Shown: positions 1 through 9,404, numbered from the stretch's first letter. The stretch is DNA of 63,329 nt from Halobacteriales archaeon QS_3_64_16 (GCA_003021705.1 PXRJ01000017.1:1-63329); one strand, 5' to 3'. A program made the numbers and translations. Notes: generated from the letters alone by a model not told the origin.

Positions 1-636
1 TACCCGCCACACGGCCGGATCCCGAACTTCGCTGGCGCGGGACGTGGGGCCAACCGGCTGACCGAGACCGACGACTGGCAGCGGGCCGAGACGATCAAGG
101 CGAACCCCGATGCCCCACAGCTCCCGGTTCGGCGGGCAGCCCTCCGAGCGGGCAAGACGATCTACATGGCAGTGCCCCGGCTGCGCGAGGAAGAGCCGTT
201 CTTGCGTCTCAGTCCTGCCGAAATCGAGGATTACGACCGCGCGACGACCGTCGGCGGCTCGGCAGAACTCGGCGTCCCGGTCGCCCCCGAAGAGATGGCC
301 GGCATCGATCTGATCGTCAGTGGCAGTGTCGCGGTCTCGGAAGACGGTGTCCGGATCGGCAAGGGTGAGGGCTACAGCGATCTGGAGTACGCCGTGCTCC
401 GGGAGTTCGACCTCGTCGATAGCGAGACGCCGGTCGTAACGACCGTCCACGAGCGCCAGATTCGCAGCGAAGACCTCACGCCCGCTTCCCACGACGTGCC
501 ACTGGCCCTGCTCGTGACGCCCGAGCGCGTGATTCGAACCGGAACGCCCTTTGACTATCCGGCCGGCATCGACTGGGAAGCACTGAGTGAGGAGCGCCTC
601 GCCGAGATCCCAGTTCTCGATCGATTGCGACCCTGA
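1..636 (+). CDS. 5-formyltetrahydrofolate cyclo-ligase family protein (5' partial)
   Basis: The frame is open from base 1 without a start, so the N-terminus lies outside the window; 211 residues are visible. The stretch IKANPDAPQLPVRRAAL followed by GKTIYMAVPRL is the substrate and nucleotide-binding pattern of the 5-FTHF cyclo-ligase (MTHFS, COG0212) fold, and the GKGEGYSDLEYAVLRE segment is its conserved core. The bacterial family makes 5,10-methenyl-THF from 5-formyl-THF with ATP. Haloarchaeal homologues are usually annotated only by family, so the exact substrate is an inference. It ends 83 bases before the nitrile hydratase operon, which has its own promoter-like box. Confidence 0.85.
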   Translation, partial: YPPHGRIPNFAGAGRGANRLTETDDWQRAETIKANPDAPQLPVRRAALRAGKTIYMAVPRLREEEPFLRLSPAEIEDYDRATTVGGSAELGVPVAPEEMAGIDLIVSGSVAVSEDGVRIGKGEGYSDLEYAVLREFDLVDSETPVVTTVHERQIRSEDLTPASHDVPLALLVTPERVIRTGTPFDYPAGIDWEALSEERLAEIPVLDRLRP

Positions 637-690
637 TCGGCTGACTGCTGACCGCGGCAGTAGGCGAGGACTATCGGCTCGTCCCCTCGA

Positions 691-696
691 TTTATG
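691..696 (+). promoter_or_regulatory. TATA box for the nitrile hydratase operon
   Basis: A TTTATG box lies about 26 bases upstream of the ATG at 720, the spacing expected for a leaderless haloarchaeal transcript. Confidence 0.5.
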
Positions 697-719
697 CCGC
701 CCGTCGCCGAGGACCCTCC

Positions 720-1547
720 ATGGATGGCATCCACGACGTGGGCGGGATGGACGGGTTCGGTTCGCCCAACGCCGGTGGGCACGACGCCGACAGCGATACC
801 GAGACCGACGACGGCGAATCCGAAGATCCCCTCGCAGGTGACGCGTACGAACCCTTTCACGACCGCTGGGAAGGCGTTACCTACAGCCTGTTCGTGGCGA
901 CGCTCGGGAATGGAGTCGCGAACATCGACGAGTTCCGCCACAGCATCGAGCGGATGGACCCCGATCGGTATCTGACGGCGAGGTACTACGACCGGTGGGT
1001 GACGGGCCTCTCGCGGCTCCTGCTCGAAACCGACACCATCGACGCCGAGGAGTTTTGGGTGCGGACCGCCGCCTTCGCAGCCGGCGAAGGAACTATCCCT
1101 GAACGCGAGGAACCCGGTCTGGTCAGCGACCTCGCAGCGGGCGTCGCGGATGCCTACGGCTCCGAGGGCGAGCCCCAGGAGCCTCGCTTCGAAGCCGGCG
1201 AGGAAGTACGCGTCGAGAACGTCCACCCCGACGGCCACACGCGCTGTCCGGAGTACGTCCGCCGCGCTCGAGGTACCATCGAAGCCCACCGCGGGACGTT
1301 CACCCTCCCGGACGCGAGCGCCCACGGCGAACCGGCCGCCGAACCGTTATACGAGGTCGCCTTCGACGCTCGGGAACTCTGGGGAGAGGAGGGCGACCCG
1401 AATACGACGGTGACGCTCGATCTCTGGGAGTCGTATCTCGCGCCCGCGACCGTCGGAACGGACGCCGAGTCGAACCGCGAAAGCGAGGCCGATACCGACG
1501 ACGGTGAGAAGGGCGACGACGCCGACAACCCCGAGGGGACCGAGTAG
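720..1547 (+). CDS. nthB: Nitrile hydratase, beta subunit
   Basis: A 275-residue protein opening with MDGIHDVGGMDGFG, the signature of nitrile hydratase beta subunits, which form the heterodimer that hydrates nitriles to amides. The middle carries the helical domain (PFHDRWEG near residue 43). The C-terminal part has the SH3-like beta-barrel pattern GHTRCPEYVRRARGTIEAH, PDASAHG and LWESYLAPA. A disordered acidic tail follows, as in other haloarchaeal proteins. It is first in a beta-alpha-accessory order typical of cobalt-type enzymes, with alpha 39 bases downstream. Confidence 0.93.
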   Translation: MDGIHDVGGMDGFGSPNAGGHDADSDTETDDGESEDPLAGDAYEPFHDRWEGVTYSLFVATLGNGVANIDEFRHSIERMDPDRYLTARYYDRWVTGLSRLLLETDTIDAEEFWVRTAAFAAGEGTIPEREEPGLVSDLAAGVADAYGSEGEPQEPRFEAGEEVRVENVHPDGHTRCPEYVRRARGTIEAHRGTFTLPDASAHGEPAAEPLYEVAFDARELWGEEGDPNTTVTLDLWESYLAPATVGTDAESNRESEADTDDGEKGDDADNPEGTE

Positions 1548-1586
1548 CGCCGACAGGAATAGGTGGGTGGCCCCGGAGTAACATCC

Positions 1587-2207
1587 ATGAGCGAAGGATC
1601 GGCTACCATCGATGTCGAGGACCACGCCCGCGAGTACGACCCCGAAGCACGGGCGCGGGCCCTCCAGTCGCTGCTGATCGAAAAGGGCTTGTTGTCCTCC
1701 GACGCCGTCGATCGGATCGTTTCCACCTACGAAGAGGACGTCGGTCCGCTCAACGGCGCGCGCGTCGTCGCCCGGGCCTGGAGCGACCCCGAATACAGAG
1801 AGCGATTGCTCGACGACGCGTTAGGTGCGATCACCGAACTCGACATCGACGTCGACGAGGACACCATGGAGATCGAGGTCATCGAAAACACTCCGACCGA
1901 CCACCACTTGGTCGTCTGTACGCTCTGTTCGTGTTACCCCTGGGCGGTGCTTGGCCTCCCGCCGACCTGGTACAAGACGCCGGCCTACCGCTCCCGAGCA
2001 GTCAAAGACCCCCGGGGACTGCTCCGCGAGGAGTTCGATCTGGATCTCGACGATGACATCGAGATCCACGTTCACGACAGTACCTCCGAACTCAGGTATA
2101 TGGTGCTCCCACAGCGCCCGCCCGGAACCGAGGACCTCAGCGAGGAGGAACTCGTCGATCTGGTGACGCGAAACGCGATGATCGGCGTCGACCGGCTCGG
2201 TGAGTGA
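1587..2207 (+). CDS. nthA: Nitrile hydratase, alpha subunit (cobalt type)
   Basis: A 206-residue catalytic subunit. The metal-binding motif [10 protein letters not shown] (near residue 112) supplies the three cysteines of the claw-setting site. Thr in CTLCSC is characteristic of cobalt enzymes, whereas iron enzymes have Ser. In active enzymes two of these cysteines are oxidised to sulfinic and sulfenic acid. ATG 1587 is preferred over the in-frame GTG at 1563 because the extra residues do not resemble the family. The stop touches the accessory gene, implying translational coupling. Nitrile hydratase and thiocyanate hydrolase share this fold, so the physiological substrate is not proven. Confidence 0.93.
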   Translation: MSEGSATIDVEDHAREYDPEARARALQSLLIEKGLLSSDAVDRIVSTYEEDVGPLNGARVVARAWSDPEYRERLLDDALGAITELDIDVDEDTMEIEVIENTPTDHHLVVCTLCSCYPWAVLGLPPTWYKTPAYRSRAVKDPRGLLREEFDLDLDDDIEIHVHDSTSELRYMVLPQRPPGTEDLSEEELVDLVTRNAMIGVDRLGE

Positions 2208-2208
2208 G

Positions 2209-2694
2209 ATGACGAGCGAGGACGCATCAACCGATCGAGACGTATCGAGCGGATCCGAGGCAACGAACGCAGAAACTACAACGGGCGGTCGCGACGACCC
2301 GGAGGCCGAACGGGCCTTCGAGGCCCCGTGGCAGGCTCGAGCCTTTGCGATCGCCCTCGCGACGACCGAGGAGGGCGAGCACTCCTGGGCGGCGTTCCAG
2401 AACCGACTGGCCGCCGAAGTCGAGGCGAACGACACCGATGGTGAGGTCGACCGCCCGAACGTCGATAGCCGAGACCGAACCGGCGTCGCCCTCGACGCCG
2501 GGGACCGGGAAGCGGCCTACTACGAGCAGTGGCTCGCGGCGCTATCCGAACTACTAATCGAGACCGAGACTCTCAGTCTCGAGGAGATCGACGCCCGCAC
2601 ACGAGCGTTCGCCGAGGGCGAGCGAACCGCCGAGGAGTGGGTCGAAGGCGAGCGCGATCACGACCACGGCGAGGACCACTCCCACTCTCACTAA
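2209..2694 (+). CDS. Nitrile hydratase accessory protein with His-rich tail
   Basis: A 161-residue acidic protein. Residues around FEAPWQARAFAIALATTEEG and YYEQWLAALSELLIETE resemble the N-terminal helical domain of nitrile hydratase beta subunits, as expected for activator or maturation proteins that load the metal into alpha. The C-terminus (about residues 150-161) is DHDHGEDHSHSH, a plausible metal-binding tail. The common CxxC of other activators is not present. ATG 2209 follows the alpha stop by one base; a GTG at 2200 would overlap alpha and is an alternative start. Role as cobalt chaperone is inferred from context and tail. Confidence 0.78.
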   Translation: MTSEDASTDRDVSSGSEATNAETTTGGRDDPEAERAFEAPWQARAFAIALATTEEGEHSWAAFQNRLAAEVEANDTDGEVDRPNVDSRDRTGVALDAGDREAAYYEQWLAALSELLIETETLSLEEIDARTRAFAEGERTAEEWVEGERDHDHGEDHSHSH

Positions 2695-2751
2695 GCCATC
2701 TCGGCTCGCTTCGTGCCTCCCAAAGAAGGAAACGAAACCACGAGACGGCTC

Positions 2752-2756
2752 TTTTT
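2752..2756 (+). terminator. T-tract after the nitrile hydratase operon
   Basis: A run of five T residues about 58 bases after the accessory stop resembles the short U-tracts that end archaeal transcripts. No strong hairpin is needed or seen. Confidence 0.3.
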
Positions 2757-2862
2757 CGCTCGACTGGACGACGCTGCGGCCCGCGCTCGGTTCTCGCACC
2801 TACCGGCCCTGGCGATATCTAACTGTGTCGGGGTTAGTTGTATTTGGACGTAGGTAGATAGA

Positions 2863-2870
2863 TTAAAGTA
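2863..2870 (+). promoter_or_regulatory. TATA box for the secreted dockerin-like protein
   Basis: TTAAAGTA inside an AT-rich stretch, about 29 bases before ATG 2896; suggests a leaderless transcript. Confidence 0.45.
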
Positions 2871-2895
2871 AATAGCAGCTGGATAGTACATCGTC

Positions 2896-3804
2896 ATGAG
2901 CGAGCGACGATCATCGCGACGAGACGGGTCGGGGCTGGAGTTCTCGCGGCGGCGGGTGCTCGGGGCGACGGTACTGACCGTCGCGAGTGCAGGGGGGCTT
3001 TTGGCCAGCGTCGCTCCGGCACGGGCGGCGACGACGAACTTCGGTGCCGTAGCGGTCGGGACGTCCCGAACGCGAGAGATCACCACCGAGAATCCGGTGA
3101 GCCGCCCTCTCGAGGTGACCGAGATCACGATCACCGGCGCGGACGCCGAAGCGTTCAGTGTCGTCGGCGGCGACGCGCCCTTTACCGTCGGCCCGGACGA
3201 ATCTCGTACTGTTCGCATCGCCTTCGAACCGACCTCGACCGGCGAGAAATCAGCTCAGGTACGCGTCGAGACGTCGATCCGTTCGGCGGTCGCCGGCCGC
3301 CTCGCCGGCCGCGGCGTCGAGGAGGGAGCCGCGAGTACCTCCGGTGAGGAGGAGGGGTCGGAGTCGGATCGATCCAGCGACGAGGAGCAATCTACCGGGG
3401 AATCGAGCGAGACCGATGCCAGGGAGGAGTCCTCCGCCGAGGAGTCTTCAACCGACGAGGAATCGTCGGAGAGCACCGAAACCGACGGATCGGACGACGA
3501 TTCTTCCGCTAGTGGCGAGTCGTCTCCGGAGGGTACGACTGCAGGCGATGGGGACGAATCCGACGAGGAAGCCCCATCTGCGGACGGGTCCGCTGCGACA
3601 TCGACGGACGAACCGTCTTCGGAAACCACCGGAACCGACGGCTCCTCGGCCACTCGCAGGGGTACCGACGCCGATGCGGATACCGACAGTGGATCCGGGG
3701 TCGAGAACGATCCCGGGGCGCTGCTCACGGAACTGCTCGATGTGAACGATGACGGCGTGGTCAACCTTCGGGACCTCTTGCGGATCGCTCGACGCCTCGA
3801 GTAA
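2896..3804 (+). CDS. Tat-exported protein with immunoglobulin-like domain and dockerin-like tail
   Basis: 302 residues. The N-terminus has a twin-arginine signal (FSRRRVLGATVLTVASAGG, ending ARA near residue 44). Residues ~46-135 form one beta-sandwich domain of the HYDIN/ASH 'choice-of-anchor D' type (NFGAVAVGTS, ITGADAEAFSV, RTVRIAFEPTSTGEKSAQVRV). A ~130-residue Ser/Glu/Asp-rich linker follows, probably a flexible and possibly glycosylated spacer. The last ~20 residues, DVNDDGVVNLRDLLRIARRL, match half of a dockerin type I repeat with an EF-hand-like calcium loop. Function is unknown. The architecture suggests a surface scaffold or binding protein. No cohesin partner is visible in the window. 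Confidence 0.8.
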   Translation: MSERRSSRRDGSGLEFSRRRVLGATVLTVASAGGLLASVAPARAATTNFGAVAVGTSRTREITTENPVSRPLEVTEITITGADAEAFSVVGGDAPFTVGPDESRTVRIAFEPTSTGEKSAQVRVETSIRSAVAGRLAGRGVEEGAASTSGEEEGSESDRSSDEEQSTGESSETDAREESSAEESSTDEESSESTETDGSDDDSSASGESSPEGTTAGDGDESDEEAPSADGSAATSTDEPSSETTGTDGSSATRRGTDADADTDSGSGVENDPGALLTELLDVNDDGVVNLRDLLRIARRLE

Positions 3805-4131
3805 AACGCTGCTGACTACCGTAGCGGTCAGGGTAAGTTACGAAGAATCGCCGGACTCGGCGGCGTTTTGCTTCATTTTCCACAAGTGGTTTTATATACC
3901 GGATCCTGGTGCGACGAGTGGCCGGTGCTGAGAGTTGGCCCCAAAGCCGCTCACCACTCACGTTCGGTCCCGTCCTCTCGATCCACGTCGATGATCGGAG
4001 AGAGCAGAAACCGCATGCCAGCGCCACGACGACTGTTTAAGTTACCACGACCCGCTGGGGAACGGGCGTGGTACGTGCCACCTAGCTAGCAGGGGAATAC
4101 TTTTGCGTTCTCCGACAGAATGGCGTGAGTG
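3805..4131. other. Intergenic region with orphan promoter and hairpin
   Basis: No convincing gene. It holds a strong TATA box (TTTATATA at 3891-3898) with no good ORF at leaderless distance, an imperfect inverted repeat (GAGTGG near 3914 with CCACTC near 3954), and a stable hairpin at 4043-4073. It could carry a small RNA or be the remnant promoter region of the decayed gene that follows. Confidence 0.4.
4043..4073. repeat. Inverted repeat / RNA hairpin
   Basis: Arms TACCACG-a-CCCG (4043-4054) and CGGG-CGTGGTA (4063-4073) pair over 11 bases with a single bulged A and an 8-base loop. A second, competing imperfect palindrome (GTGG..CCAC) overlaps the 3' arm at 4068-4081. Its role is unknown. 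Confidence 0.55.
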
Positions 4132-6949
4132 ATGGTTGCAGATACTCTCCCAACTGGTGAGTTCTACGCACTAGCTTTCTCTCCATCTCCAGTTGCCGAC
4201 CGATTCGCCGCCGTCTACCAGGAACTCCTCGGAACCACGATCCCCGGGGCGTTCTGGTCCTGGAAACGTATTCCCTGCAATCTGGTCCATTGGCCGACCA
4301 CATCCAAGCCGCCCTCGGACTGCAGGTCCGGCCCAACGTCCGGTCGCTTCCACAACACGCCTCCCACGTCGTCGAAATCGACGACCCGGACATCGATCGA
4401 CTGGCATACGAACAACGTATCGAGCTACTGGCCGACGTCATCGAATCCACCGATTGGGAAACCCTGATCGATGCCGCCAAAGCCCGGTTCGGTAGCTCTC
4501 GGTGACTGGACAACTATCGACGGACGGACGCCGTCGAGTTCTTTCGGACGGCAAGTGAGCAGGACAGCTTCGGGCGGGACGTCGGGCAAGTTCTCCTGGA
4601 GGTCACCCGGCAAGGCGGGTTCACACCGGCAGACGACGGGACAGAGCGACACGTCCTGATCGCGGCGCTGGCCTGTCTCAACGACCAATTCCACGACCGG
4701 CTGGATGCCCACGGCCTGGTCGAACGGGCCAAACATCGTTCCCCGAGCCACGGACGCTCTATAGGACGAGACGACCTACGAACAGGTCTCCTCCGGCTTC
4801 GAAGCAATCCTCGCGCTCGAATTCGAAGAATACACCACGAACGATCGCCAGTACCTCGCCGGTCTCGCGGAGGACGCCGACCTGATCGCGATCGGGGAAC
4901 GCAACGCCAGTATCCAACGTGTGAAGACGGAACCGGGAACGCTCGAGGATCTCCGTGAGGATCGTGGCATCGACTTCGAAACTGGAGAACCACGAGCACT
5001 TGAGGATGCCATAGACACCCCGCGGTCTGTGACCGGACCGGGCCGGACAGCATCGTTCCTGGCCACCGACACCGAACCCACGGATACCGTCTCGGCCGTC
5101 CACCTCCACGGATCCACGTTCCGCGACCAGATCAGTGCCGTCGCCAACGAAATCGAATATCGCCGACACGACGGCGATAGCGACTACAGCGATTTCGCCG
5201 TCGTCGTAAATAGCCTCGGCGACCGGCTGTCGGAAGCTTGCCGCCATCTCCGGGCTGCTGGCCTGCCCACCCAAACCGTGGGTGCCCCGGCGCTCGCAGA
5301 AGATCCAGCCGTCACGGAACTCTACGCCCTCGTGCAGTTCCTGCTGAACCGGGATGAAGACGCCCGATCTTGGCTGACCGCACGCGTCGAGGACTTCTCA
5401 CCGGAATTCGCCGAAGCTTGTTTGTAATAGTGGAGCGCCCAGGACGACGCTCGACTGCTGGATCGTCAACACCGATCTGAAAGAACGCGTCGCCACCGGG
5501 GAGAGCCACATCGAGATGCAGGAACAGTTCCAGAACATTCAGCGGGTCACCGACCTGGCCGAGTTCATCGATCGAACCACCCTGCTTGATAGCGACCTGC
5601 CAACGTTCAGAGGCGTGCTCGAGCGGACGATCCAGTTCGACGCCGCATACACCCACTCCATCGAGATTGCGCCCCGGACCCAGGGCGTCACGGTCACCGA
5701 TATCCAAGGCGTGAAACACGAGGCCTTCGACACGGTCTTCTTGCTAAACGTAGTGGATCAGGAGTATCCCGGCGGTGAAGGACTGTCACTACTGTTCCCC
5801 AAAACCGTGGCTGACCGATATGCCGGACTACCCGGCCGTCACCGAGCCCGACGGTGCGGCGATCGACGCTACGTTCGAAACCTACACCGGGGACCGCTCG
5901 AGCAGTGCCTTCGACGCGTATTACCACCACCGGGAACGCCGGAAACTGGCCCTCGGTGCCCGAGCGGCCATGGACCAGCTATACTTCTGTACCTACGACT
6001 CACAGGCCAACGAGCTGGGCCGGGCGTACAATCCCTCACGATACCTCTCCCTCCTGAACGAACAGGATCGGATCACGGTGAGGAACCTGTCGCTCGAGAG
6101 CGACGGCCGGCCGATTCGGACGCGGGAGAAACTCGCCGAGTACGTCCTCACCCAGCCGTGGGGCGAACTGGAAGGCATCGTCAACCCCGCCCATACCGGT
6201 GCAACGGGGGAGATAGAGGAGGTATTCGGGATACTCCGGAGCTTGCTATCGGAGGACGACGTGGACCCGGTGTTCGCCGACACGGTTGCCAGTCAGTTCG
6301 CCCTGGCCCGCGGGGAGGCGATTCAGGGTGAGTAACTCCCTCATGGCACAGGAATTGACTACGTATCTCCTGTGTCCACAGAAATACGAGTTCGAATACG
6401 TGGCCGAACTAACCAGCGATACGCGGCGGAATCAGGACCGGTTCCGGCAGCTACTCCGGAAAGCGATCTGCACCGGGTACAGTGACGTCCGGAGCAACGG
6501 TACGGACACTCGTGACGCGGCAGTGGAGGCGCTTACCGCGACGTGGGGATCGTATGCTGACGCGGTGGATCATCACTCCTCACAGCAGGAATCCACGGAA
6601 GAGATCCGGGCCCGAGCCGGGATAGAGGCCTACTTCGATGTGGTCGGGACGACACATCTGGGCCGGATCGAACAGGCAGCCGAGGGTTGTGGCGAGCCGG
6701 TGGTCGGTCCCGATATCACGTGGAGACATGAGGAGAAACGGGAGTGCCGGAGCGTAGTGCGACGTATGCCGCTGCCGTGTACGTCGGTATCGGCCAGGAC
6801 ACGACCGACACGTTCCGTCGGTCGTGTTTCCAGGACTCGAAGAACCGGTGTACTGAGCGGGTGTTAGAGGCGTTTTGGGTGTGTGGTAGCGGCTGGACTC
6901 GGCGGAGTACGAGACCTGTGTGTACACGGCGGACGGTGATCGGGGGTAG
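4132..6949 (+). pseudogene. Decayed AddB-like helicase/nuclease (PD-(D/E)XK) gene
   Basis: Fragments in all three frames read in order as one long protein. Early: LVLETYSLQSGPLADHIQ (frame shift in a G run near 4250), a stop at 4503, then DNYRRTDAVEFFRTASEQD. Middle: a shift near 4730, a stop near 4762, then a fragment ending at 5427, then TVFLLNVVDQEYPGGEGLS, the conserved helicase-like core of AddB/UvrD families. Further shifts occur near 5820 and 6330. The end has YLLCPQKYEFEYV, the start of a Cas4/AddB-type nuclease domain, and CFQDSKNRC, a likely remnant of its iron-sulfur cysteines, finishing at TAG 6947. I count at least seven lesions, so it is not translatable. The partner AddA-like helicase is absent here. 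It lies against the 3' end of tRNA-Thr. Confidence 0.75.
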
Positions 6950-7067
6950 TATCGACACGATCTACATGGCCCCGTTCCCGAACTCAGGTCCTCGCACCGA
7001 TCGTGGGACCGCAGCTAAAGAGGCGACGCTCGATAGCTCTCCGAACGCTGCATCGAGAACCGAACAG

Positions 7068-7141
7068 AGCCGGTGGGGGGATTCGAACCCTCGGCCTAAT
7101 CCTTACGAAGGATTCGCTCTACCAGTCTGAGCTACACCGGC
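7068..7141 (-). tRNA. tRNA-Thr (anticodon CGU)
   Basis: Read on the minus strand: acceptor GCCGGTG pairs with CACCGGC, the anticodon stem AATCC/GGATT holds loop TTCGTAA (anticodon CGT, codon ACG), and the T loop is TTCGAAT. Base 73 is U, as in archaeal tRNA-Thr. One A-C mismatch is visible in the T stem (GAGGG against CCCCC). No intron; CCA is not encoded. Confidence 0.93.
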
Positions 7142-7342
7142 ACCTCCGACCTATCGGCCCGGTCACGGACGATCGAACCGGAAGTCGCGCACCGACGGCG
7201 CGTCCTGCGGTCGGTGAACGATCGAAATAAGCGTTGCGAACCACCGATAGTTCGAGTTCTGATCGACGCCAGCAATACGCAGTTACCGGGGTCACGGTCG
7301 GTACCAGGTCACCCGAACCACTTTCGAGCGCTCGGTACCGCA

Positions 7343-8341
7343 CTACTCCCGCCGGAGGCGTGCGTCGAGACGGACATTTAGTTCGTGGGGTGCATAGGAC
7401 CGAACCCGACGCCGCTCTTCGATCGTCGCCTCGTAGCCCGCCCGCCCTGCGGCCGCTGTGATGGCTGCCTCGCCCGGTTCGAAGGGAGCCGATTCGTGCT
7501 GGATGTCGTAGTAGTGAATCACACACTCCTCGCCGGCGAGTTCTACTGCCGTATCGAGGAACTCGGCGGCGCTGTGGGGCAGGTTCATCACCAGCCGGTC
7601 GGCCCAGTTCTCGAACTCGGGCGCTACCTCGCGAACGTCGCCCTCGATGGCTCGCACGCGATCGGCGACGCCGTTCCGGCGGGCGTTTGCCTCGAGGTAG
7701 GCTATCGCGGCGGGGTTGAGATCGACTCCCACTACTTGCGCGCCCCGCTTCGCGAAGGGGACGACGAAGGGGCCCACCCCGGCGAACATGTCGATCGCCC
7801 GTTCGCCCGCGCTCACCCTCTCGGCGACGAGGTGGCGGTCGGTCGCGAGCCGCGGCGAGAAGTAAACCTCGCGTACGTCGAGGCGGTACTCACAGCCGTA
7901 CTCGCGGTAGGTCGTCTCGGTGGACTCGCCGGCTAGCAGCTCCCACTCGCGAGTGCGGTGCTCGCCCGCTACTTTCGAAGCTCGCCGGAGAACCGTCCCT
8001 ACTGGTAGGTCGGAAGCCAGCACCGCCTCGGCGATCGCCGCCGCGCGTTCGGGGTCCTCTTCGGTCAGTAATACGACATCGCCCAGGCGCTCGTAGGTGG
8101 GCGAGAACCCCAGGATATCGGCGGGCGTTCGCTGGGTCCGGCGCGTTGCGACCCCCCGTTCGACGACGTCGTAGCTCTCACAGTTCTCAGCCACCGCTTC
8201 GGGATCGGTGATCGGAATATATAGCCAGCCGTCCTCGACGGTTATCTCGTGGCCGTGATCGAGCAGGTCGCGCTCGGCGATGGCCGCTCGCACCTCCTCG
8301 CCGCGCTCGCGGGCAGCGCGGACACACGGCACGACGGGCAT
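7343..8341 (-). CDS. trm5: tRNA (guanine37-N1)-methyltransferase Trm5-type
   Basis: A 332-residue class I SAM methyltransferase. It starts MPVVPCVRAARERGEEVRA, typical of archaeal Trm5. The central region has YFSPRLATDRHLVAERV (the segment before motif I), the SAM-binding DMFAGVGPFVVPFAKRGA and GVDLNPAAIAYLEANARRN, and the motif IV-like MNLPHSAAEFLD. It methylates N1 of G37 next to the anticodon, preventing frameshifting, and archaeal homologues also feed wyosine synthesis. It is divergent from dphB, with a 175-base shared upstream region. Confidence 0.9.
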   Translation of the reverse strand: MPVVPCVRAARERGEEVRAAIAERDLLDHGHEITVEDGWLYIPITDPEAVAENCESYDVVERGVATRRTQRTPADILGFSPTYERLGDVVLLTEEDPERAAAIAEAVLASDLPVGTVLRRASKVAGEHRTREWELLAGESTETTYREYGCEYRLDVREVYFSPRLATDRHLVAERVSAGERAIDMFAGVGPFVVPFAKRGAQVVGVDLNPAAIAYLEANARRNGVADRVRAIEGDVREVAPEFENWADRLVMNLPHSAAEFLDTAVELAGEECVIHYYDIQHESAPFEPGEAAITAAAGRAGYEATIEERRRVRSYAPHELNVRLDARLRRE

Positions 8342-8485
8342 AGTGAGTATCGGTCGTCAGGGCGACCTAAGGCTGACGTCCCGTCGCTCGGTCGGGTCGG
8401 GCGTGTCCCGGCCGTTCTTCCCTGGTCGCTCCCTCGCTACGTCGAGCCCCGAACTCCTGAGCCCACGATTGACCCCGAGACGGGC

Positions 8486-8494
8486 GAGTTATGG
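8486..8494 (+). promoter_or_regulatory. TATA box for dphB
   Basis: GAGTTATGG about 27 bases upstream of ATG 8517 fits a leaderless promoter and supports that start. Confidence 0.4.
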
Positions 8495-8516
8495 CTCGTG
8501 GCGACTCATTGCCCCT

Positions 8517-9311
8517 ATGCTTACCTTCGTCGGCCTCGGCTTGTATGACGAGTGCTCGATCACGATCGAGGGCCGCGATGCGATCGACAGCGCCGACCGC
8601 GTCTTCGCGGAGTTCTACACCAGCTACCTCGCCGGCACCACCGTTGCCGATCTGGAGGCTTTCCACGATGTCGAGATCGAGGTTCGGGACCGAGCAGGCA
8701 CCGAACGTGACCCTGTGCCGGTTCTCGATGCCGCCCGTGAGGACAGGACTGCGTTCCTCGTCGGGGGCGACCCGATGATCTCGACGACACACGTCGACCT
8801 TCGTCTTCGGGCACACGAGGAACGTATCGACACCCGCGTCGTCCACGGGACGACCGCACAGACCGCCGCGAGTTCGCTCACCGGCTTGCAGAACTACCGC
8901 TTCGGGAAGGCAACCACCCTACCCTTCGCGTATGGAAGCGGCGGCGTCCCCGAGAGCGTCCTCGGAGTGATCGCCGGCAATCGTGAGCGCGGGCTCCACA
9001 CGCTCTGTTACCTGGATATCGAAGCGGAACGCGAGGCGTACATGAGCGCCGCCGACGCCGCCAGCCGCCTCGCCGACGCACTTGAGGACTCGGACGGGAA
9101 CGACACCGGGGACGCCAGCAGCGAGACCCTCGCCGTCGGGATCGCCCGTGCGGGGAGTTCCGAGCCCCTCGTGCGCGCCGATCGCCTCTCGATGCTCGCT
9201 TCGACGGACTTCGGCGATCCTTTGCACCTGCTTGTGATCCCCGGCGACCTCCATCACCTCGAAGCCGAGGCCCTCGAAACGCTAGCAGGCGCGCCCACTG
9301 ATCTCCTGTGA
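8517..9311 (+). CDS. dphB: Diphthine synthase
   Basis: 264 residues beginning MLTFVGLGLYDECSITIEG, the canonical N-terminus of archaeal diphthine synthase. The open frame extends upstream to 8280 but those residues are low-complexity and unlike the family. Conserved features include VGGDPMISTTHVDL (SAM-binding GDP motif), HGTTAQTAASSLTGLQNYRFGK and HTLCYLDIEAE. The enzyme methylates the modified histidine of elongation factor 2 during diphthamide synthesis. A ~20-residue acidic insert near residue 190 (EDSDGNDTGDASSE) is a haloarchaeal-style loop. Confidence 0.95.
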   Translation: MLTFVGLGLYDECSITIEGRDAIDSADRVFAEFYTSYLAGTTVADLEAFHDVEIEVRDRAGTERDPVPVLDAAREDRTAFLVGGDPMISTTHVDLRLRAHEERIDTRVVHGTTAQTAASSLTGLQNYRFGKATTLPFAYGSGGVPESVLGVIAGNRERGLHTLCYLDIEAEREAYMSAADAASRLADALEDSDGNDTGDASSETLAVGIARAGSSEPLVRADRLSMLASTDFGDPLHLLVIPGDLHHLEAEALETLAGAPTDLL

Positions 9312-9404
9312 GAAAAGCCTCTCACGCTCGGAGGAACTGCTGTGAACCCGGTCACTGGGAGCGCCCCACCCTCGACCTCACCTCTCCGGGCTGGCTCTGT
9401 CCGT

